64,000 nt of DNA from an uncultured Lachnospiraceae bacterium (lineage in GTDB: Bacteria > Bacillota > Clostridia > Lachnospirales > Lachnospiraceae): NCBI GenBank assembly GCA_910579425.1, contig CAJTVL010000011.1, positions 17,402 through 81,401 of the forward strand. The letters run 5' to 3'. The position numbers and the translations under genes are program-made. Under the pieces are notes generated by a model. It worked only from the letters and a program-made list of their open reading frames with translations. It was not told the DNA's origin and ran no database searches. Position 1 is the first letter of the stretch. Each line of letters starts with the position of its first letter. Positions 41,821-51,313 of the stretch are shown here, piece by piece.

Positions 41821-42933
41821 ATGATATTTGTCATTTCCACTAATTACAAAAATGCAAAGGCAGGCTTTCGGGAAAAAATGGCCCTGACGCCCTGTCAGGC
41901 CGGCAGGTTTCAGGGCGCCTGTAAGGAGGCGGGGATTGAGGAGAGCGTGTATCTTTCCACCTGTAACCGCTGCGAGCTGTATGGAAAGGGCGATTACGGG
42001 CAGGCCTTAACCCTCCTTTCCGGGGAGACGAAAACGGATGTTTCGGAGTTGAAAGGCTGCATCCTCATCAAGCAGGGGGAGGCGGCCATCCGCCATCTTT
42101 TTCATGTGGCAAGCGGCATGGATTCCATGGTCATAGGAGAAGACGAAATTTTAGGGCAGCTCAGAAGGGCTTATTTGAGCGCCAAGGACGGGGGCTTTAC
42201 CGGATTTTATTTCAATACGGTATTTCAGGCGGCTTTGGAAGCGGCAAAAAGGGTTAAGACACAGACGCTTTTGTCCAAAAGTTCCGTCAGCATAGCAACC
42301 CTTGCGGCGGCCCAGTGCCACAGGTTTTTGGAGGGGAAGAAAAGAGTTCTGCTGATGGGGGGCAGCGGGGATATCGGGAGAAAGGTGATAAAAAATCTGC
42401 TCTCCTACGGGGACTGTGAGATCACGGCCACCGTGAGGGAGAGCCATTCTCTGCCAGAGGGTGTGAGGATCGTGCCTTTTGCAGACAGGTATCTCTATAT
42501 GCAGGAGGCTGATATTATCATAAGCGCCACTTCCAGCCCCCATTATACGGTCACAAGAGCCATGCTGGAGAAAAACAAAGTGGGACCCGCAAAAAGACTT
42601 TTTGTGGATCTTGCAGTTCCCAGGGATATTGACGATTGCGTGCTGGAACTGCAGGGCAGCGCTTTGCTTAACATGGATGACTTTGAGAAAATTGCTGAAA
42701 AAAATAACGAGATTAAAAAGAGTGAGCTAGAGACGGCGGAGGGAATTCTTTTGGAAGGAATAGACGGGCTTCGCAAGGAAATCGCCTTCCATGAATTTTT
42801 CCCCGAGCTTCCCCGGATAAAGGAAAAGCTGCCGAAGGATATGGAGCAGTTTATCTACCGGTACCGGAAAATAGCAAATGGGGACGAGCTTGCCAGCTTT
42901 TTGGGCGTGTTGCTGCGGATGGGGTCGGAATGA
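41821..42933 (+). CDS. hemA: Glutamyl-tRNA reductase
   Basis: This 370-residue enzyme makes glutamate-1-semialdehyde, the first step of C5 tetrapyrrole synthesis. The catalytic cysteine is in YLSTCNRCELYG (about residue 43). VASGMDSMVIGEDEILGQLR and SVSIATLAAAQ are family signatures. The NADPH domain is LLMGGSGDIGRKVIK. The C-terminal dimerisation part is somewhat short compared with the usual 400 or more residues. The start is ATG 41821 and the stop overlaps the next gene by 4 bases, opening a five-gene operon ending at hemL. Confidence 0.95.
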   Translation: MIFVISTNYKNAKAGFREKMALTPCQAGRFQGACKEAGIEESVYLSTCNRCELYGKGDYGQALTLLSGETKTDVSELKGCILIKQGEAAIRHLFHVASGMDSMVIGEDEILGQLRRAYLSAKDGGFTGFYFNTVFQAALEAAKRVKTQTLLSKSSVSIATLAAAQCHRFLEGKKRVLLMGGSGDIGRKVIKNLLSYGDCEITATVRESHSLPEGVRIVPFADRYLYMQEADIIISATSSPHYTVTRAMLEKNKVGPAKRLFVDLAVPRDIDDCVLELQGSALLNMDDFEKIAEKNNEIKKSELETAEGILLEGIDGLRKEIAFHEFFPELPRIKEKLPKDMEQFIYRYRKIANGDELASFLGVLLRMGSE

Positions 42934-44504
42934 ATTTATTTCCCTTTTTTGAGGATATTGAAGGAAAAATATTTTTGATTGCAGGCGGCGGAAGGGTTGC
43001 GGAGCGGAAAGCCCGGGTGCTGCTTGGTTTTGGCGCGGATGTTTTGGTGATTGCTCCTCAAATTGCCATGGAAGGAAAGCGTCTGAAATATTGCCCGTAC
43101 ATGGCAGCGGATGTTGGATGGGGAGAACCGGTTTCCCGGAACCTGGGAGAGAAGGAGCGGCAGAGGCTGCGGGAAGAGGTACATACGGCCAGGGGCGTTT
43201 GTGTTTTGGAAAAAGAGATCGCCCGGGAGGATGTGCTTCTTGGGGACTATGTGATTGCTGCCACCGACAGCCGGGAGGTAAATGAGGCAGTGGCAGCCGC
43301 CTGCCAGAAGAAGGGGATCCCGGTGAATGTGGTGGATGAGCCTGCCTTATGCACCTTCTTTTTTCCCAGTGTGATCAAAAGGGGACCTCTTACGGTGGGA
43401 ATCACCACCGGCGGCAGCTCGCCCTCGGCCTCAAGGCTTCTTCGGGAGCGGATGGAGGCGCTTTTGCCCCAAGAGACGGAGGAGATTTTAGAGCGTCTGG
43501 AAGGATTTCGCCAAAGCTGGAAACCCAGCCCTTCCATGGAGGCAAAAAAAAGGGCAAACCGGCGGGCACTGATCAGGCTCCTGGAAACGGAAAACCGGGC
43601 AGAGAATGAGGAGATAGAAGCCATCATGGAGGAAGAAAGAGCAAGAAACTGGGTGATCGCCACAAGGGGAAGCGCCCTTGCGCTGGCCCAGACAGAGATT
43701 GTCCGGCGGTTATTGAAAGAGAAGGGCATAGATACGGAGATTCGGGTGGTATCTACCAGGGGAGATAAAGACCGTGTCCGTCCGCTTAGTGAGATCGGCG
43801 GCAAAGGGCTGTTCGTGAGGGAAGTGGAAAGAGAGGTGATCTCCGGCAGGGCGGACATTGCCGTTCATTCCGGCAAGGATCTGCCCTATGCTCTGGCACA
43901 GGGAACCCTCATTGCAGGGATTCCAAAGGCCGGGGATGAGAGGGATTGCCTGATCACCAGAAAAGGGGAGGGGCTTTTCGAGGGGGCCAGAATCGGCACG
44001 GGCAGTCCCCGCAGGATGATACAGATGAAAAGGCTGCTTCCACAGGCTGCCTGCGTTCCCATCCGGGGAAATGTGGACACCCGTTTGAAAAAGCTCAGGG
44101 AGGGAGAATATGATGGGATTTTTCTTGCAAAGGCAGGGCTGGAACGCCTGCATACGGACTTGTCCGAGTTCGCGGTGAGGATCTTTTCCGCACAGGAGTT
44201 TTTGCCTGCAGCCTGCCAGGGGATTCTGGCGGTGCAGTGCCGGGAGGAGGACGAGGCAAGGAGAGCGGTTCTGGAAGAGATTTCCGATCCGGACAGCGTT
44301 TGCCGGTTTAGGGCTGAGCGCTGTATGCTGTCGCTTTTGGAAGCGGAATGCACAGACCCTGTGGGCGCCTGGACAAAGATAGAAGGGGACAGGATTACCA
44401 TCCGGGCGCTGCTTGGAGACAGGCAGGCCCAGCGGATGGGAGAGGCCGCCGATTATGAGAGACTTTGCGCAGAAATTGCCAGCGAGCTTAGGACGGAAAG
44501 CTGA
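42930..44504 (+). CDS. hemC: Fused precorrin-2 dehydrogenase and porphobilinogen deaminase
   Basis: This 524-residue fusion has two parts. Residues 1 to about 215 form a Met8/SirC-type precorrin-2 dehydrogenase (Rossmann start FLIAGGGRVAERKARVLLGF; GITTGGSSPSASRLLRERME), which makes sirohydrochlorin with NAD. From about 238 follows hydroxymethylbilane synthase HemC (VIATRGSALALAQTEIVRRL, VSTRGDKDRVRPLSEIGGKG, catalytic Asp in AVHSGKDLP, and the dipyrromethane-anchoring Cys in EAECTDPVGA). All key residues are present. A charged linker joins them. Linking a siroheme step to a core step fits a pathway aimed at siroheme or cobalamin. It overlaps hemA by 4 bases. Confidence 0.93.
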   Translation: MNLFPFFEDIEGKIFLIAGGGRVAERKARVLLGFGADVLVIAPQIAMEGKRLKYCPYMAADVGWGEPVSRNLGEKERQRLREEVHTARGVCVLEKEIAREDVLLGDYVIAATDSREVNEAVAAACQKKGIPVNVVDEPALCTFFFPSVIKRGPLTVGITTGGSSPSASRLLRERMEALLPQETEEILERLEGFRQSWKPSPSMEAKKRANRRALIRLLETENRAENEEIEAIMEEERARNWVIATRGSALALAQTEIVRRLLKEKGIDTEIRVVSTRGDKDRVRPLSEIGGKGLFVREVEREVISGRADIAVHSGKDLPYALAQGTLIAGIPKAGDERDCLITRKGEGLFEGARIGTGSPRRMIQMKRLLPQAACVPIRGNVDTRLKKLREGEYDGIFLAKAGLERLHTDLSEFAVRIFSAQEFLPAACQGILAVQCREEDEARRAVLEEISDPDSVCRFRAERCMLSLLEAECTDPVGAWTKIEGDRITIRALLGDRQAQRMGEAADYERLCAEIASELRTES

Positions 44505-44531
44505 TGGCAACGGACAGGAGAGAGGCTGAGT

Positions 44532-46073
44532 ATGGAAAGAACAGGAGCGGTAACCTTAGTGGGAGCGGGCTGCGGAAGGGATCTGATTACGGTAAAAGGG
44601 CTTTGCGCCCTGCAACAGGCCGATGTGGTGGTGTACGATGATCTGATTGACAAGAATCTTCTCCTGGAGACAAGGCCGGAGTGTGAACGGATCTATGTGG
44701 GAAAGCGCATGGGAAAGCACAGCCACGGCCAGGAGGAGATTCATAGGCTGCTGGCCCTTAAGGCCGGGGCGGGTAAACGGGTAGTCCGTCTGAAGGGCGG
44801 GGACAGTTTTGTATTCGGCCGGGGCGGGGAAGAGATTCTGTACCTGCAAAAAAAGGGGATTGCCTATGAGGTGATTCCGGGGGTGACCTCCGCGGTTGCC
44901 GTGCCGGGCCACGGGGGAATTCCAGTGACACATCGGGGGATGGCGCGCTCCGTAACCATTGTCACAGGCCATTCCGCCTCCGGAGAGGAAGAAAATTACA
45001 AGGCCCTGGCAGCTCTGGACGGCACCCTCGTCTTTTTGATGGGGCTTGGCAGGATCGGGGAGATAACCCAGGCCCTGATGGATGCGGGAAAAGGGCCGGA
45101 TACCCCTGCCGCCATTCTCTCAAAAGGGTATAATGCCGATGAGAAGCGGATAGACGGCACGCTTTCCGATATCGCCGGGAAAGCGGCGGAGGCTAGGACT
45201 CCCGCCGTGCTGGTGGTGGGGGAGGTGGCCGCTCTTAAGCTGGCCCAGACCCTTCGGAGGGAACTGGACGGGGTATCGGTGACGGTGACGGGAACGGAGC
45301 CCTTTGTAAAGAAAGCAGTGGGTCTTTTTGGCGGACTCGGGGCCCAGGCTATGGGTCTGCCCTGTCTGCGGGTGGTACCGGAGCCGGAAAACATTCCCGC
45401 TTCTCTTACAGGCTTTGACTGGCTGGTTTTTACCAGTGCCAACGGGGTGGAAATCTTTTTTCGTGATTTGTTTCGGAAAAAGGCAGACCTGCGCAGCTTG
45501 GCTCCCTTTCGGTTTGCCTGTATCGGGCCGGGGACGGCGGCAAAGCTTTCAGAATTTGGAATTTATGCGGATTTTCAGCCCGGCCTTTTCACCGCCGGGA
45601 ACCTGGGAGAAGGGCTTGCTGCCAGACTTTTGCCCGGGGAGAGGGTGCTGATCCTCCGGGCCGGGGAGGGTTCTGGGGCGCTGACGGCAGAGCTTGAAAA
45701 GGCTGGGGGGACAGGAGGAATTTCCTTTGAGGATGTTGCCATCTACCACACGGAAGCTATAAGGGAGAGGATAGGGGGCGCTCTGGTGGAGACGGACTAT
45801 ATTGTATTTGGCAGCGCCCGGGGTGTGGAGGCTTTTTTCAGTAAGGGAGATTTTTCAGACCGGACGAGACCGGTGTGTATCGGGCCGCAGACGGCAAAGG
45901 CCTTTGAAAAGGTGAAACAAGGGAAGAGCCCTTCAGGGGAGGAGAGCTGCCTGATTCCCCGGCAGTATACAGTGGAGGGTATCGCCGCAGAAATCATAAA
46001 AGACAGAGTAAATTCATATAGGTCAGTAAATATTTGTACGCCCGCTGAAGCGGGCAGGTGGGAGTTAGAATGA
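44532..46073 (+). CDS. cobA-hemD: Fused uroporphyrinogen-III methyltransferase and synthase
   Basis: This 513-residue fusion has two parts. The N-terminal half is SUMT/CobA (VTLVGAGCGRDLITVKGLCA, VVVYDDLIDKNLL, RLKGGDSFVFGRGGEE, EVIPGVTSAVAVPGHGGIPV), which methylates uroporphyrinogen III twice to precorrin-2. The C-terminal half is uroporphyrinogen-III synthase HemD (DWLVFTSANGVEIFF, FACIGPGTAAKLSEFG, YIVFGSARGVEAFF). The start is ATG 44532. Its last codons lie inside the first copy of the 121-bp duplication, which also supplies its stop. The fusion is common in Clostridia. Confidence 0.93.
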   Translation: MERTGAVTLVGAGCGRDLITVKGLCALQQADVVVYDDLIDKNLLLETRPECERIYVGKRMGKHSHGQEEIHRLLALKAGAGKRVVRLKGGDSFVFGRGGEEILYLQKKGIAYEVIPGVTSAVAVPGHGGIPVTHRGMARSVTIVTGHSASGEEENYKALAALDGTLVFLMGLGRIGEITQALMDAGKGPDTPAAILSKGYNADEKRIDGTLSDIAGKAAEARTPAVLVVGEVAALKLAQTLRRELDGVSVTVTGTEPFVKKAVGLFGGLGAQAMGLPCLRVVPEPENIPASLTGFDWLVFTSANGVEIFFRDLFRKKADLRSLAPFRFACIGPGTAAKLSEFGIYADFQPGLFTAGNLGEGLAARLLPGERVLILRAGEGSGALTAELEKAGGTGGISFEDVAIYHTEAIRERIGGALVETDYIVFGSARGVEAFFSKGDFSDRTRPVCIGPQTAKAFEKVKQGKSPSGEESCLIPRQYTVEGIAAEIIKDRVNSYRSVNICTPAEAGRWELE

Positions 46074-46271
46074 GATGAGACGGTTTCGAAGATTACGGCA
46101 GACAGAAGAGATGCGGAGTTTTGTGCGGGAGACAAGGATTGGAAGGGAAGATATTTGTACGCCCGCTGAAGCGGGCAGGTGGGAGTTAGAATGAGATGAG
46201 ACGGTTTCGAAGATTACGGCAGACAGAAGAGATGCGGAGTTTTGTGCGGGAGACAAGGATTGGAAGGGAAG
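46030..46271 (+). repeat. 121-bp perfect tandem duplication
   Basis: 46030-46150 is repeated exactly at 46151-46271, and two further bases match. Each unit holds the end of cobA-hemD, the ribosome site and the first 26 codons of hemB. The first hemB start (46075) reads 39 codons and then terminates at 46194, because the second unit is entered out of frame. Only the second start (46196) gives full-length hemB. Confidence 0.95.
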
Positions 46272-47161
46272 ATTTGATCTATCCTGTTTTTGTGCAGGAG
46301 GGGAGGGATATCCGGGAACCGGTACCCTCCATGCCGGGAGTTTTCCGCTATTCCATTGACCGGCTGGATGAGATTTTGGCCCGGATAAAGAGTCTGGGAA
46401 TCCCGGCCATTCTCCTGTTTGGAATTCCCGGCCATAAGGATGAGAGAGGAAGCGGCGCTTATGACCCGGAGGGAATCACTCAGAGGGCTATCCGTTTTAT
46501 CAAGGAAAAGATGCCCTCGCTTTTGGTGATCGCCGATATCTGTCTCTGCGAATATACTTCCCACGGGCACTGCGGGCTGGTGGGGGATGGGCAGGTCTTA
46601 AACGATGAAACGCTGCCGCTTCTGGCCAGGGCGGCTGTGACAAACGCCGACGCGGGAGCCGATATCATTGCCCCTTCCGACATGATGGACGGACGGGTGG
46701 CGGCGATCCGTAAAGCCCTGAACGAAGAGGGGCACAAAAATGTGCCGGTTTTGAGCTACAGCGCCAAGTATGCCTCCGGATACTACGGGCCTTTCCGGGA
46801 TGCCGCCGAGTCCGCGCCTTTGTTTGGCGACAGACGTTCTTATCAGATGGATCCGGCAAACGCAAGGCAGGCCGGAGAGGAGATGGAGGATGACCTGGAA
46901 GAAGGGGCGGATATGCTGATCGTGAAACCGGCGCTGGCCTATCTGGATATTTTAAAGATGGCCAGGGATAGGTTTGCCGTGCCTGTCATAGCCTATAATG
47001 TCAGTGGAGAGTATTCCATGGTCAAGGCGGCGGCCCGGATGGGGTGGATAGAGGAAAAACGGATTGTTATGGAAAACATGATCGCAATGAAGCGGGCAGG
47101 GGCAGACCGGATTATCACCTACCATGCCCTGGATGTGGCGGGATGGTTATCGGAAGGGTAA
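46196..47161 (+). CDS. hemB: Porphobilinogen synthase (ALA dehydratase)
   Basis: This 321-residue enzyme condenses two 5-aminolevulinate molecules to porphobilinogen. Active-site lysines are in VLSYSAKYASGYYGPF and MLIVKPALAYLDI. The metal-site region CLCEYTSHGHCGLV has the cysteines of zinc-dependent forms. The start MRRFRRLRQTEEMRSFVRET at 46196 lies in the second copy of the 121-bp duplication. The copy at 46075 gives only a 39-residue decoy. Translation may still be coupled through the decoy, whose stop (46194) lies next to the true start. Confidence 0.96.
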   Translation: MRRFRRLRQTEEMRSFVRETRIGREDLIYPVFVQEGRDIREPVPSMPGVFRYSIDRLDEILARIKSLGIPAILLFGIPGHKDERGSGAYDPEGITQRAIRFIKEKMPSLLVIADICLCEYTSHGHCGLVGDGQVLNDETLPLLARAAVTNADAGADIIAPSDMMDGRVAAIRKALNEEGHKNVPVLSYSAKYASGYYGPFRDAAESAPLFGDRRSYQMDPANARQAGEEMEDDLEEGADMLIVKPALAYLDILKMARDRFAVPVIAYNVSGEYSMVKAAARMGWIEEKRIVMENMIAMKRAGADRIITYHALDVAGWLSEG

Positions 47162-47213
47162 GTACCAGTGGCTGTTGTGCAAGAGACAGCCGCGGCGGGG
47201 GGAGTGTTTGGAA

Positions 47214-48470
47214 ATGAAAACAGAAAAATCTGCAGCGTGTTATGAGGAAGCAAAAAAGTACATTCCCGGAGGAGTCAACTCTCCGGTGAGAGCGTTTCGG
47301 GCGGTAGGACGCAGTCCCCTTTTTATAGAGCGTGCCCAGGGGTCAAAGATATACGATATCGACGGGAATGTGTTCATCGACTATGTCTGTTCCTGGGGAC
47401 CCGGTATTCTGGGGCATAGCCCGGAACCTGTGATTCGGGCGGTGAAAGCCGTGTGTGATAAAGGTCTGTCTTTCGGAGCGCCCACAGAATTGGAGACAGA
47501 GCTTGCCAGGCTGATCGTGGAAGGGGTTTGCGCCATAGAGCAGGTGCGGCTGGTTTCCAGCGGCACAGAGGCTGTCATGAGCGCGATTCGGGTGGCCAGG
47601 GGATATACGGGCAAAAATAAGGTTGTTAAGTTTACCGGAAATTATCATGGGCACAGTGACGGACTTCTGGTAAAGGCGGGAAGCGGCCTGATGACAGAGT
47701 CGGTGCCGGACAGCGCCGGCGTGCCGGGGGGATATGCGGCCTGTACTCTTATGGCGGAATATAACGACAGGGAGGGCGTTGAACGGCTTTTTGCGGCGGA
47801 AAAGGAAGATATTGCCGCGGTGATTGTAGAGCCGGTGGCGGCCAATATGGGAGTTGTCTTGCCTAAGGAAGGATTCCTGGAATTTCTGCGGGACATTACA
47901 AGGAGAAATGGAGCGCTGCTTATTTTTGACGAGGTGATCACCGGATTTCGTCTCTGCTATGGGGGAGCCTGCGACCTTTTTCATATCAAACCGGATCTGG
48001 TGACTCTCGGAAAGATTGTGGGAGGGGGAATGCCCCTTGCCGCCTACGGCGGGGCGGAGGAAATCATGAGAGTGCTGGCCCCGGAAGGCAAGGTCTACCA
48101 GGCGGGTACTCTTTCGGGAAATCCTGTAGCGGTTACGGCAGGGATTCAAACCCTGACGGAGCTAGGGAACCATCCGGAGATTTATGACCGTATCGACCAA
48201 AGCGCCCAGAGGCTGGAGAAAGCCTTTCGCAAAAAAGGATTGCAGGTAAACCGGGCAGGTTCCCTTTTGTCGGCGTTTTTTACCGACCGGCCGGTGACGG
48301 ATTATGCCTCAGCCCTTACCTGTGACACGAAGAAGTTCGCGGATTATTTTGCAGGTATGCTAAAGGCGGGAATCTATGTGGCTCCCAGCCAGTTTGAGGC
48401 CATGTTCGTCTCTGCGGCACATACGGATGAGGATATTGGGAGGACGGAGGATGCGATTGCGGGGATTTGA
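47214..48470 (+). CDS. hemL: Glutamate-1-semialdehyde 2,1-aminomutase
   Basis: This PLP enzyme of about 418 residues converts glutamate-1-semialdehyde to 5-aminolevulinate. Motifs are YIPGGVNSPVRAFRAVGRSP, VSSGTEAVMSAIRVARG, NYHGHSDGLLVKAGSG, LLIFDEVITGFR and the PLP lysine in PDLVTLGKIVGGGMPLAAYG. ATG 47214 is preferred; TTG 47208 is an alternative closer to GGGGGGAG. It closes the operon hemA to hemL. No hemE, hemN/Z or ferrochelatase follows, so the pathway here stops at siroheme/cobalamin precursors. Confidence 0.95.
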   Translation: MKTEKSAACYEEAKKYIPGGVNSPVRAFRAVGRSPLFIERAQGSKIYDIDGNVFIDYVCSWGPGILGHSPEPVIRAVKAVCDKGLSFGAPTELETELARLIVEGVCAIEQVRLVSSGTEAVMSAIRVARGYTGKNKVVKFTGNYHGHSDGLLVKAGSGLMTESVPDSAGVPGGYAACTLMAEYNDREGVERLFAAEKEDIAAVIVEPVAANMGVVLPKEGFLEFLRDITRRNGALLIFDEVITGFRLCYGGACDLFHIKPDLVTLGKIVGGGMPLAAYGGAEEIMRVLAPEGKVYQAGTLSGNPVAVTAGIQTLTELGNHPEIYDRIDQSAQRLEKAFRKKGLQVNRAGSLLSAFFTDRPVTDYASALTCDTKKFADYFAGMLKAGIYVAPSQFEAMFVSAAHTDEDIGRTEDAIAGI

Positions 48471-48486
48471 AGTCAGAACAGTTATA

Positions 48487-48514
48487 TTGACTTGTACTAT
48501 AAGAATGATATGAT
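48487..48514 (+). promoter_or_regulatory. Promoter of the CoA-disulfide reductase fusion gene
   Basis: TTGACT (48487-48492), a 16-base spacer and TATGAT (48509-48514) lie about 50 bases before the start codon, giving this gene its own promoter after hemL. Confidence 0.55.
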
Positions 48515-48565
48515 AGAAGAAAGGTATTTTGGAAAAAAGGGATTGGAGAGACAGGAGGGCAAAAA

Positions 48566-51136
48566 ATGAAGTATGTGATCTTGGGCGGCGTTGCCGCCGG
48601 AACCAAAGCGGCGGCAAAGCTGAAACGCCTTGACCGGAAGGCAGAGGTAAAAATTTTTACGAAGAGCAGGGATATCTCTTATGCAGGTTGTGGCCTGCCC
48701 TATTATATCGGCGGAGACATTCCCACCAGAGAAGAGCTGATCGTGAATTCGCCGGAAAAATATGCCGGTATGACAGGCGCTCAGGTAGAGACCGGATGCG
48801 AGGCTATCGGCATTGACAGCGGGAAAAAGCTGGTATCTGTCCGTACGGAAGATGGAAGCGTGTTTGAGGAGTCCTATGATAAGCTGATCATAGCTACGGG
48901 AGCGGCCCCGTTTGTGCCGGATGTGGAAGGTGTCTCTCTTGCGGGAGTATTTTGTGTGCGTACACCGGATGACGCGGTGGCAATCCGTGCCTATGCCGAG
49001 AAGAATAACTGCCGCAGGGCGGTGGTATGCGGCGCCGGTTTTATTGGTTTGGAGGTGGCGGAAAACCTTCTTTCCTTAAAAATGGATGTAACGGTAATCG
49101 ATGCGGCGTCTCAGATTATGCCGAATGCTTTTGACGAGGAGATGGCGGGGTATGCCAAAAAACAGTTGAAAGCAAGCGGAATGCGGATTCTGACCTCTGC
49201 AGCTCTTAAGGGAATCGAAGGAGAAGGTCATGTGGAAAGGGTGACCATAGATAACGGCGTTTTGCCCGCGGATCTGGTGATTCTTGCCATTGGCGTCCGC
49301 CCGGCCACAGGCTTTTTGGAGGGCTGCGGGCTGGAAATGTTTAAGGGGACGATCCTGGTGGATGAAAATTTAAAGACGAATCTTCCGGATGTCTATGCGG
49401 CAGGCGACTGTGCTATGGTGGTCAACGCGCTTACCGGAAAGAGGCAGTGGTCGGCCATGGGCTCAACCGCAAATTTAGCCGCCCGGGCTATGGCAAAGGG
49501 ATTTTACGGAGCAGGGAAGGGTTATGGCGGCTGCTTTGGAACAGGCGTAGTGCGTCTGCTTCCCACTTTAAACGGAGGCAGGACAGGGTTGACCCAGGAG
49601 CAGGCCAAGGCAGCAGGATATGAAGCGACCTCCGTTGTCTGTGTGATGGAGGATAAAGCCCATTATTATCCGGGAGCTTCCTCTTTTGTGGTAAAGCTCA
49701 CGGCGGAAACCGCAAGCCGCAGGCTCCTTGGCATTCAGGTATTAGGCTCCGGTGCGGTGGACAAAATGGTTGATATTGCCGTAACCGGCATTTCCCAGGA
49801 AATGAAGCTGGATGATTTTGACACCCTGGATTTTGCCTATGCACCGCCTTTTTCCACGGCAATCCATCCTTTTGTGACGGCCTGCTACATATTAGAGAAT
49901 AAGATTGACGGCGTTTTGGAGAGCATAAGTCCGGCAGAGTATGAGGCCGGAAGGGCAAAGGACTATACGATTGTGGATGTACAGCGTACAGCCGGAATCT
50001 CGGGGGCGCGCTGGATCGACTTTTCCAAAGTGACGGAGCCGATAGAGGGCCTGGAAAAGGATGCAAAGCTTCTGCTCGTCTGCAACCGGGGCAAGAGGGC
50101 CTATTTCCTGCAGAATCGTTTGAAAGCTTTGGGCTATACCAATACACGGGTACTGGAAGGCGGCGTTACGTTTAACGAAGTGAAAGTTCCCCGCAGCGGA
50201 AAGAAGCTTTCCGCGGAAGAGATCAAGCGGGTTAAGGGACTTGGCTGTCTCCAGGATAAGCGCTATGAGGATGTATTTAATGTCCGGGTCATCACACGCA
50301 ACGGAAAAGTAACTGCCGAGGAGCAGAAGAAGATTGCAGAAGCCGCAGAGCGTTTCGGGTCAGGGGAAGTCACCATGACCACCAGGCTTACTCTGGAGAT
50401 TCAGGGAGTTCGCTATGACAGTCTGGAGGATTTGATGGAATTTTTGGCTCAGGCTGGCCTGGAGACAGGAGGAACCGGCTCAAAGGTCCGCCCTGTGGTT
50501 TCCTGTAAGGGAACCACCTGCCAGTATGGTCTGATAGATACTTTCAACCTGTCCCAAAAGCTTCATGATTTGTATTATACCGGTTATCGGGGCGTATCTC
50601 TGCCTCATAAATTTAAGATCGCAGTGGGCGGCTGTCCGAATAACTGTGTGAAGCCCAACTTAAATGACCTTGGCATTATCGGCCAGCGCGTACCGGAGAT
50701 CGACCTTGCTAAATGCCGGGGCTGTAAGAATTGCCAGGTTGTGAATAACTGTCCGATTAAGGTGGCAAAGGTGGAGGACGGAAAGGTTATGATTGATCCG
50801 GCTGCCTGCAACCACTGCGGACGCTGTATCTCCAAGTGTCCTTTCGGAGCCGTGAATGAATCTGCGGTGGGCTATAAGGTATATATCGGAGGCCGTTGGG
50901 GAAAGAAGGTGGCGGAAGGCCAGCCGCTGGACAAGATTTTCATGTCGGAGGAAGAGGTTCTTGAGGTGACGGAACGCGCCATCCTGTTTTTCCGGGACGA
51001 GGGGATTTCGGGAGAGCGGTTTGCGGATACCATCGCCCGTCTGGGATTCGACTACGTGCAGGATAAGCTTTTAAACAGCAAGATTGACAGGGAAGAAATT
51101 CTGAAAAAGAACGTGGTGGGAGGAGCGACCTGCTAG
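48566..51136 (+). CDS. CoA-disulfide reductase-rhodanese-siroheme/ferredoxin multidomain protein
   Basis: This 856-residue protein has four parts. Residues 1-450 are an FAD/NAD(P)H CoA-disulfide reductase-like oxidoreductase (GGVAAGTKAAAKLKRLD; redox Cys42 in SYAGCGLPYY; NADH site CGAGFIGLEVAENLL). About 460-550 is a rhodanese domain with active loop CNRGKR. About 560-710 is a nitrite/sulfite reductase half domain with siroheme/4Fe-4S cysteines in CKGTTCQYG and GGCPNNCVKP. About 715-765 is a two-cluster ferredoxin (CRGCKNCQVVNNCP, CNHCGRCISKCP). It probably moves electrons from NAD(P)H to a sulfur substrate such as sulfite or polysulfide. The siroheme genes just upstream would supply its cofactor. 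The start is ATG 48566 after GGAGGG. Confidence 0.88.
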   Translation: MKYVILGGVAAGTKAAAKLKRLDRKAEVKIFTKSRDISYAGCGLPYYIGGDIPTREELIVNSPEKYAGMTGAQVETGCEAIGIDSGKKLVSVRTEDGSVFEESYDKLIIATGAAPFVPDVEGVSLAGVFCVRTPDDAVAIRAYAEKNNCRRAVVCGAGFIGLEVAENLLSLKMDVTVIDAASQIMPNAFDEEMAGYAKKQLKASGMRILTSAALKGIEGEGHVERVTIDNGVLPADLVILAIGVRPATGFLEGCGLEMFKGTILVDENLKTNLPDVYAAGDCAMVVNALTGKRQWSAMGSTANLAARAMAKGFYGAGKGYGGCFGTGVVRLLPTLNGGRTGLTQEQAKAAGYEATSVVCVMEDKAHYYPGASSFVVKLTAETASRRLLGIQVLGSGAVDKMVDIAVTGISQEMKLDDFDTLDFAYAPPFSTAIHPFVTACYILENKIDGVLESISPAEYEAGRAKDYTIVDVQRTAGISGARWIDFSKVTEPIEGLEKDAKLLLVCNRGKRAYFLQNRLKALGYTNTRVLEGGVTFNEVKVPRSGKKLSAEEIKRVKGLGCLQDKRYEDVFNVRVITRNGKVTAEEQKKIAEAAERFGSGEVTMTTRLTLEIQGVRYDSLEDLMEFLAQAGLETGGTGSKVRPVVSCKGTTCQYGLIDTFNLSQKLHDLYYTGYRGVSLPHKFKIAVGGCPNNCVKPNLNDLGIIGQRVPEIDLAKCRGCKNCQVVNNCPIKVAKVEDGKVMIDPAACNHCGRCISKCPFGAVNESAVGYKVYIGGRWGKKVAEGQPLDKIFMSEEEVLEVTERAILFFRDEGISGERFADTIARLGFDYVQDKLLNSKIDREEILKKNVVGGATC

Positions 51137-51207
51137 AGCAGGAGCCTGGTATCACAGAAAAACCATAAGACGGTAATCGTGAAGGCGGTTATCAAAATAT
51201 AAAATGA

Positions 51208-51252
51208 AAAAGGTGTGTGGATCGATCAATGACCAAAATCCACACACCTTTT
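51208..51252. terminator. Strong bidirectional terminator
   Basis: AAAAGGTGTGTGGAT pairs with ATCCACACACCTTTT (15 perfect pairs). It lies between the convergent reductase and cysteine desulfidase genes and has T-runs in both directions. Confidence 0.9.
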
Positions 51253-51313
51253 ATTGACATAAGAATATCCGAAGCCTGGTATTCGTTTTTACATCTGACC
51301 GGCAGGCTGGCGG

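Noticed and set aside
46075..46194. 39-codon ORF with the first hemB start as a real gene
   Set aside because: It is an exact by-product of the 121-bp duplication, and its C terminus repeats that of cobA-hemD.
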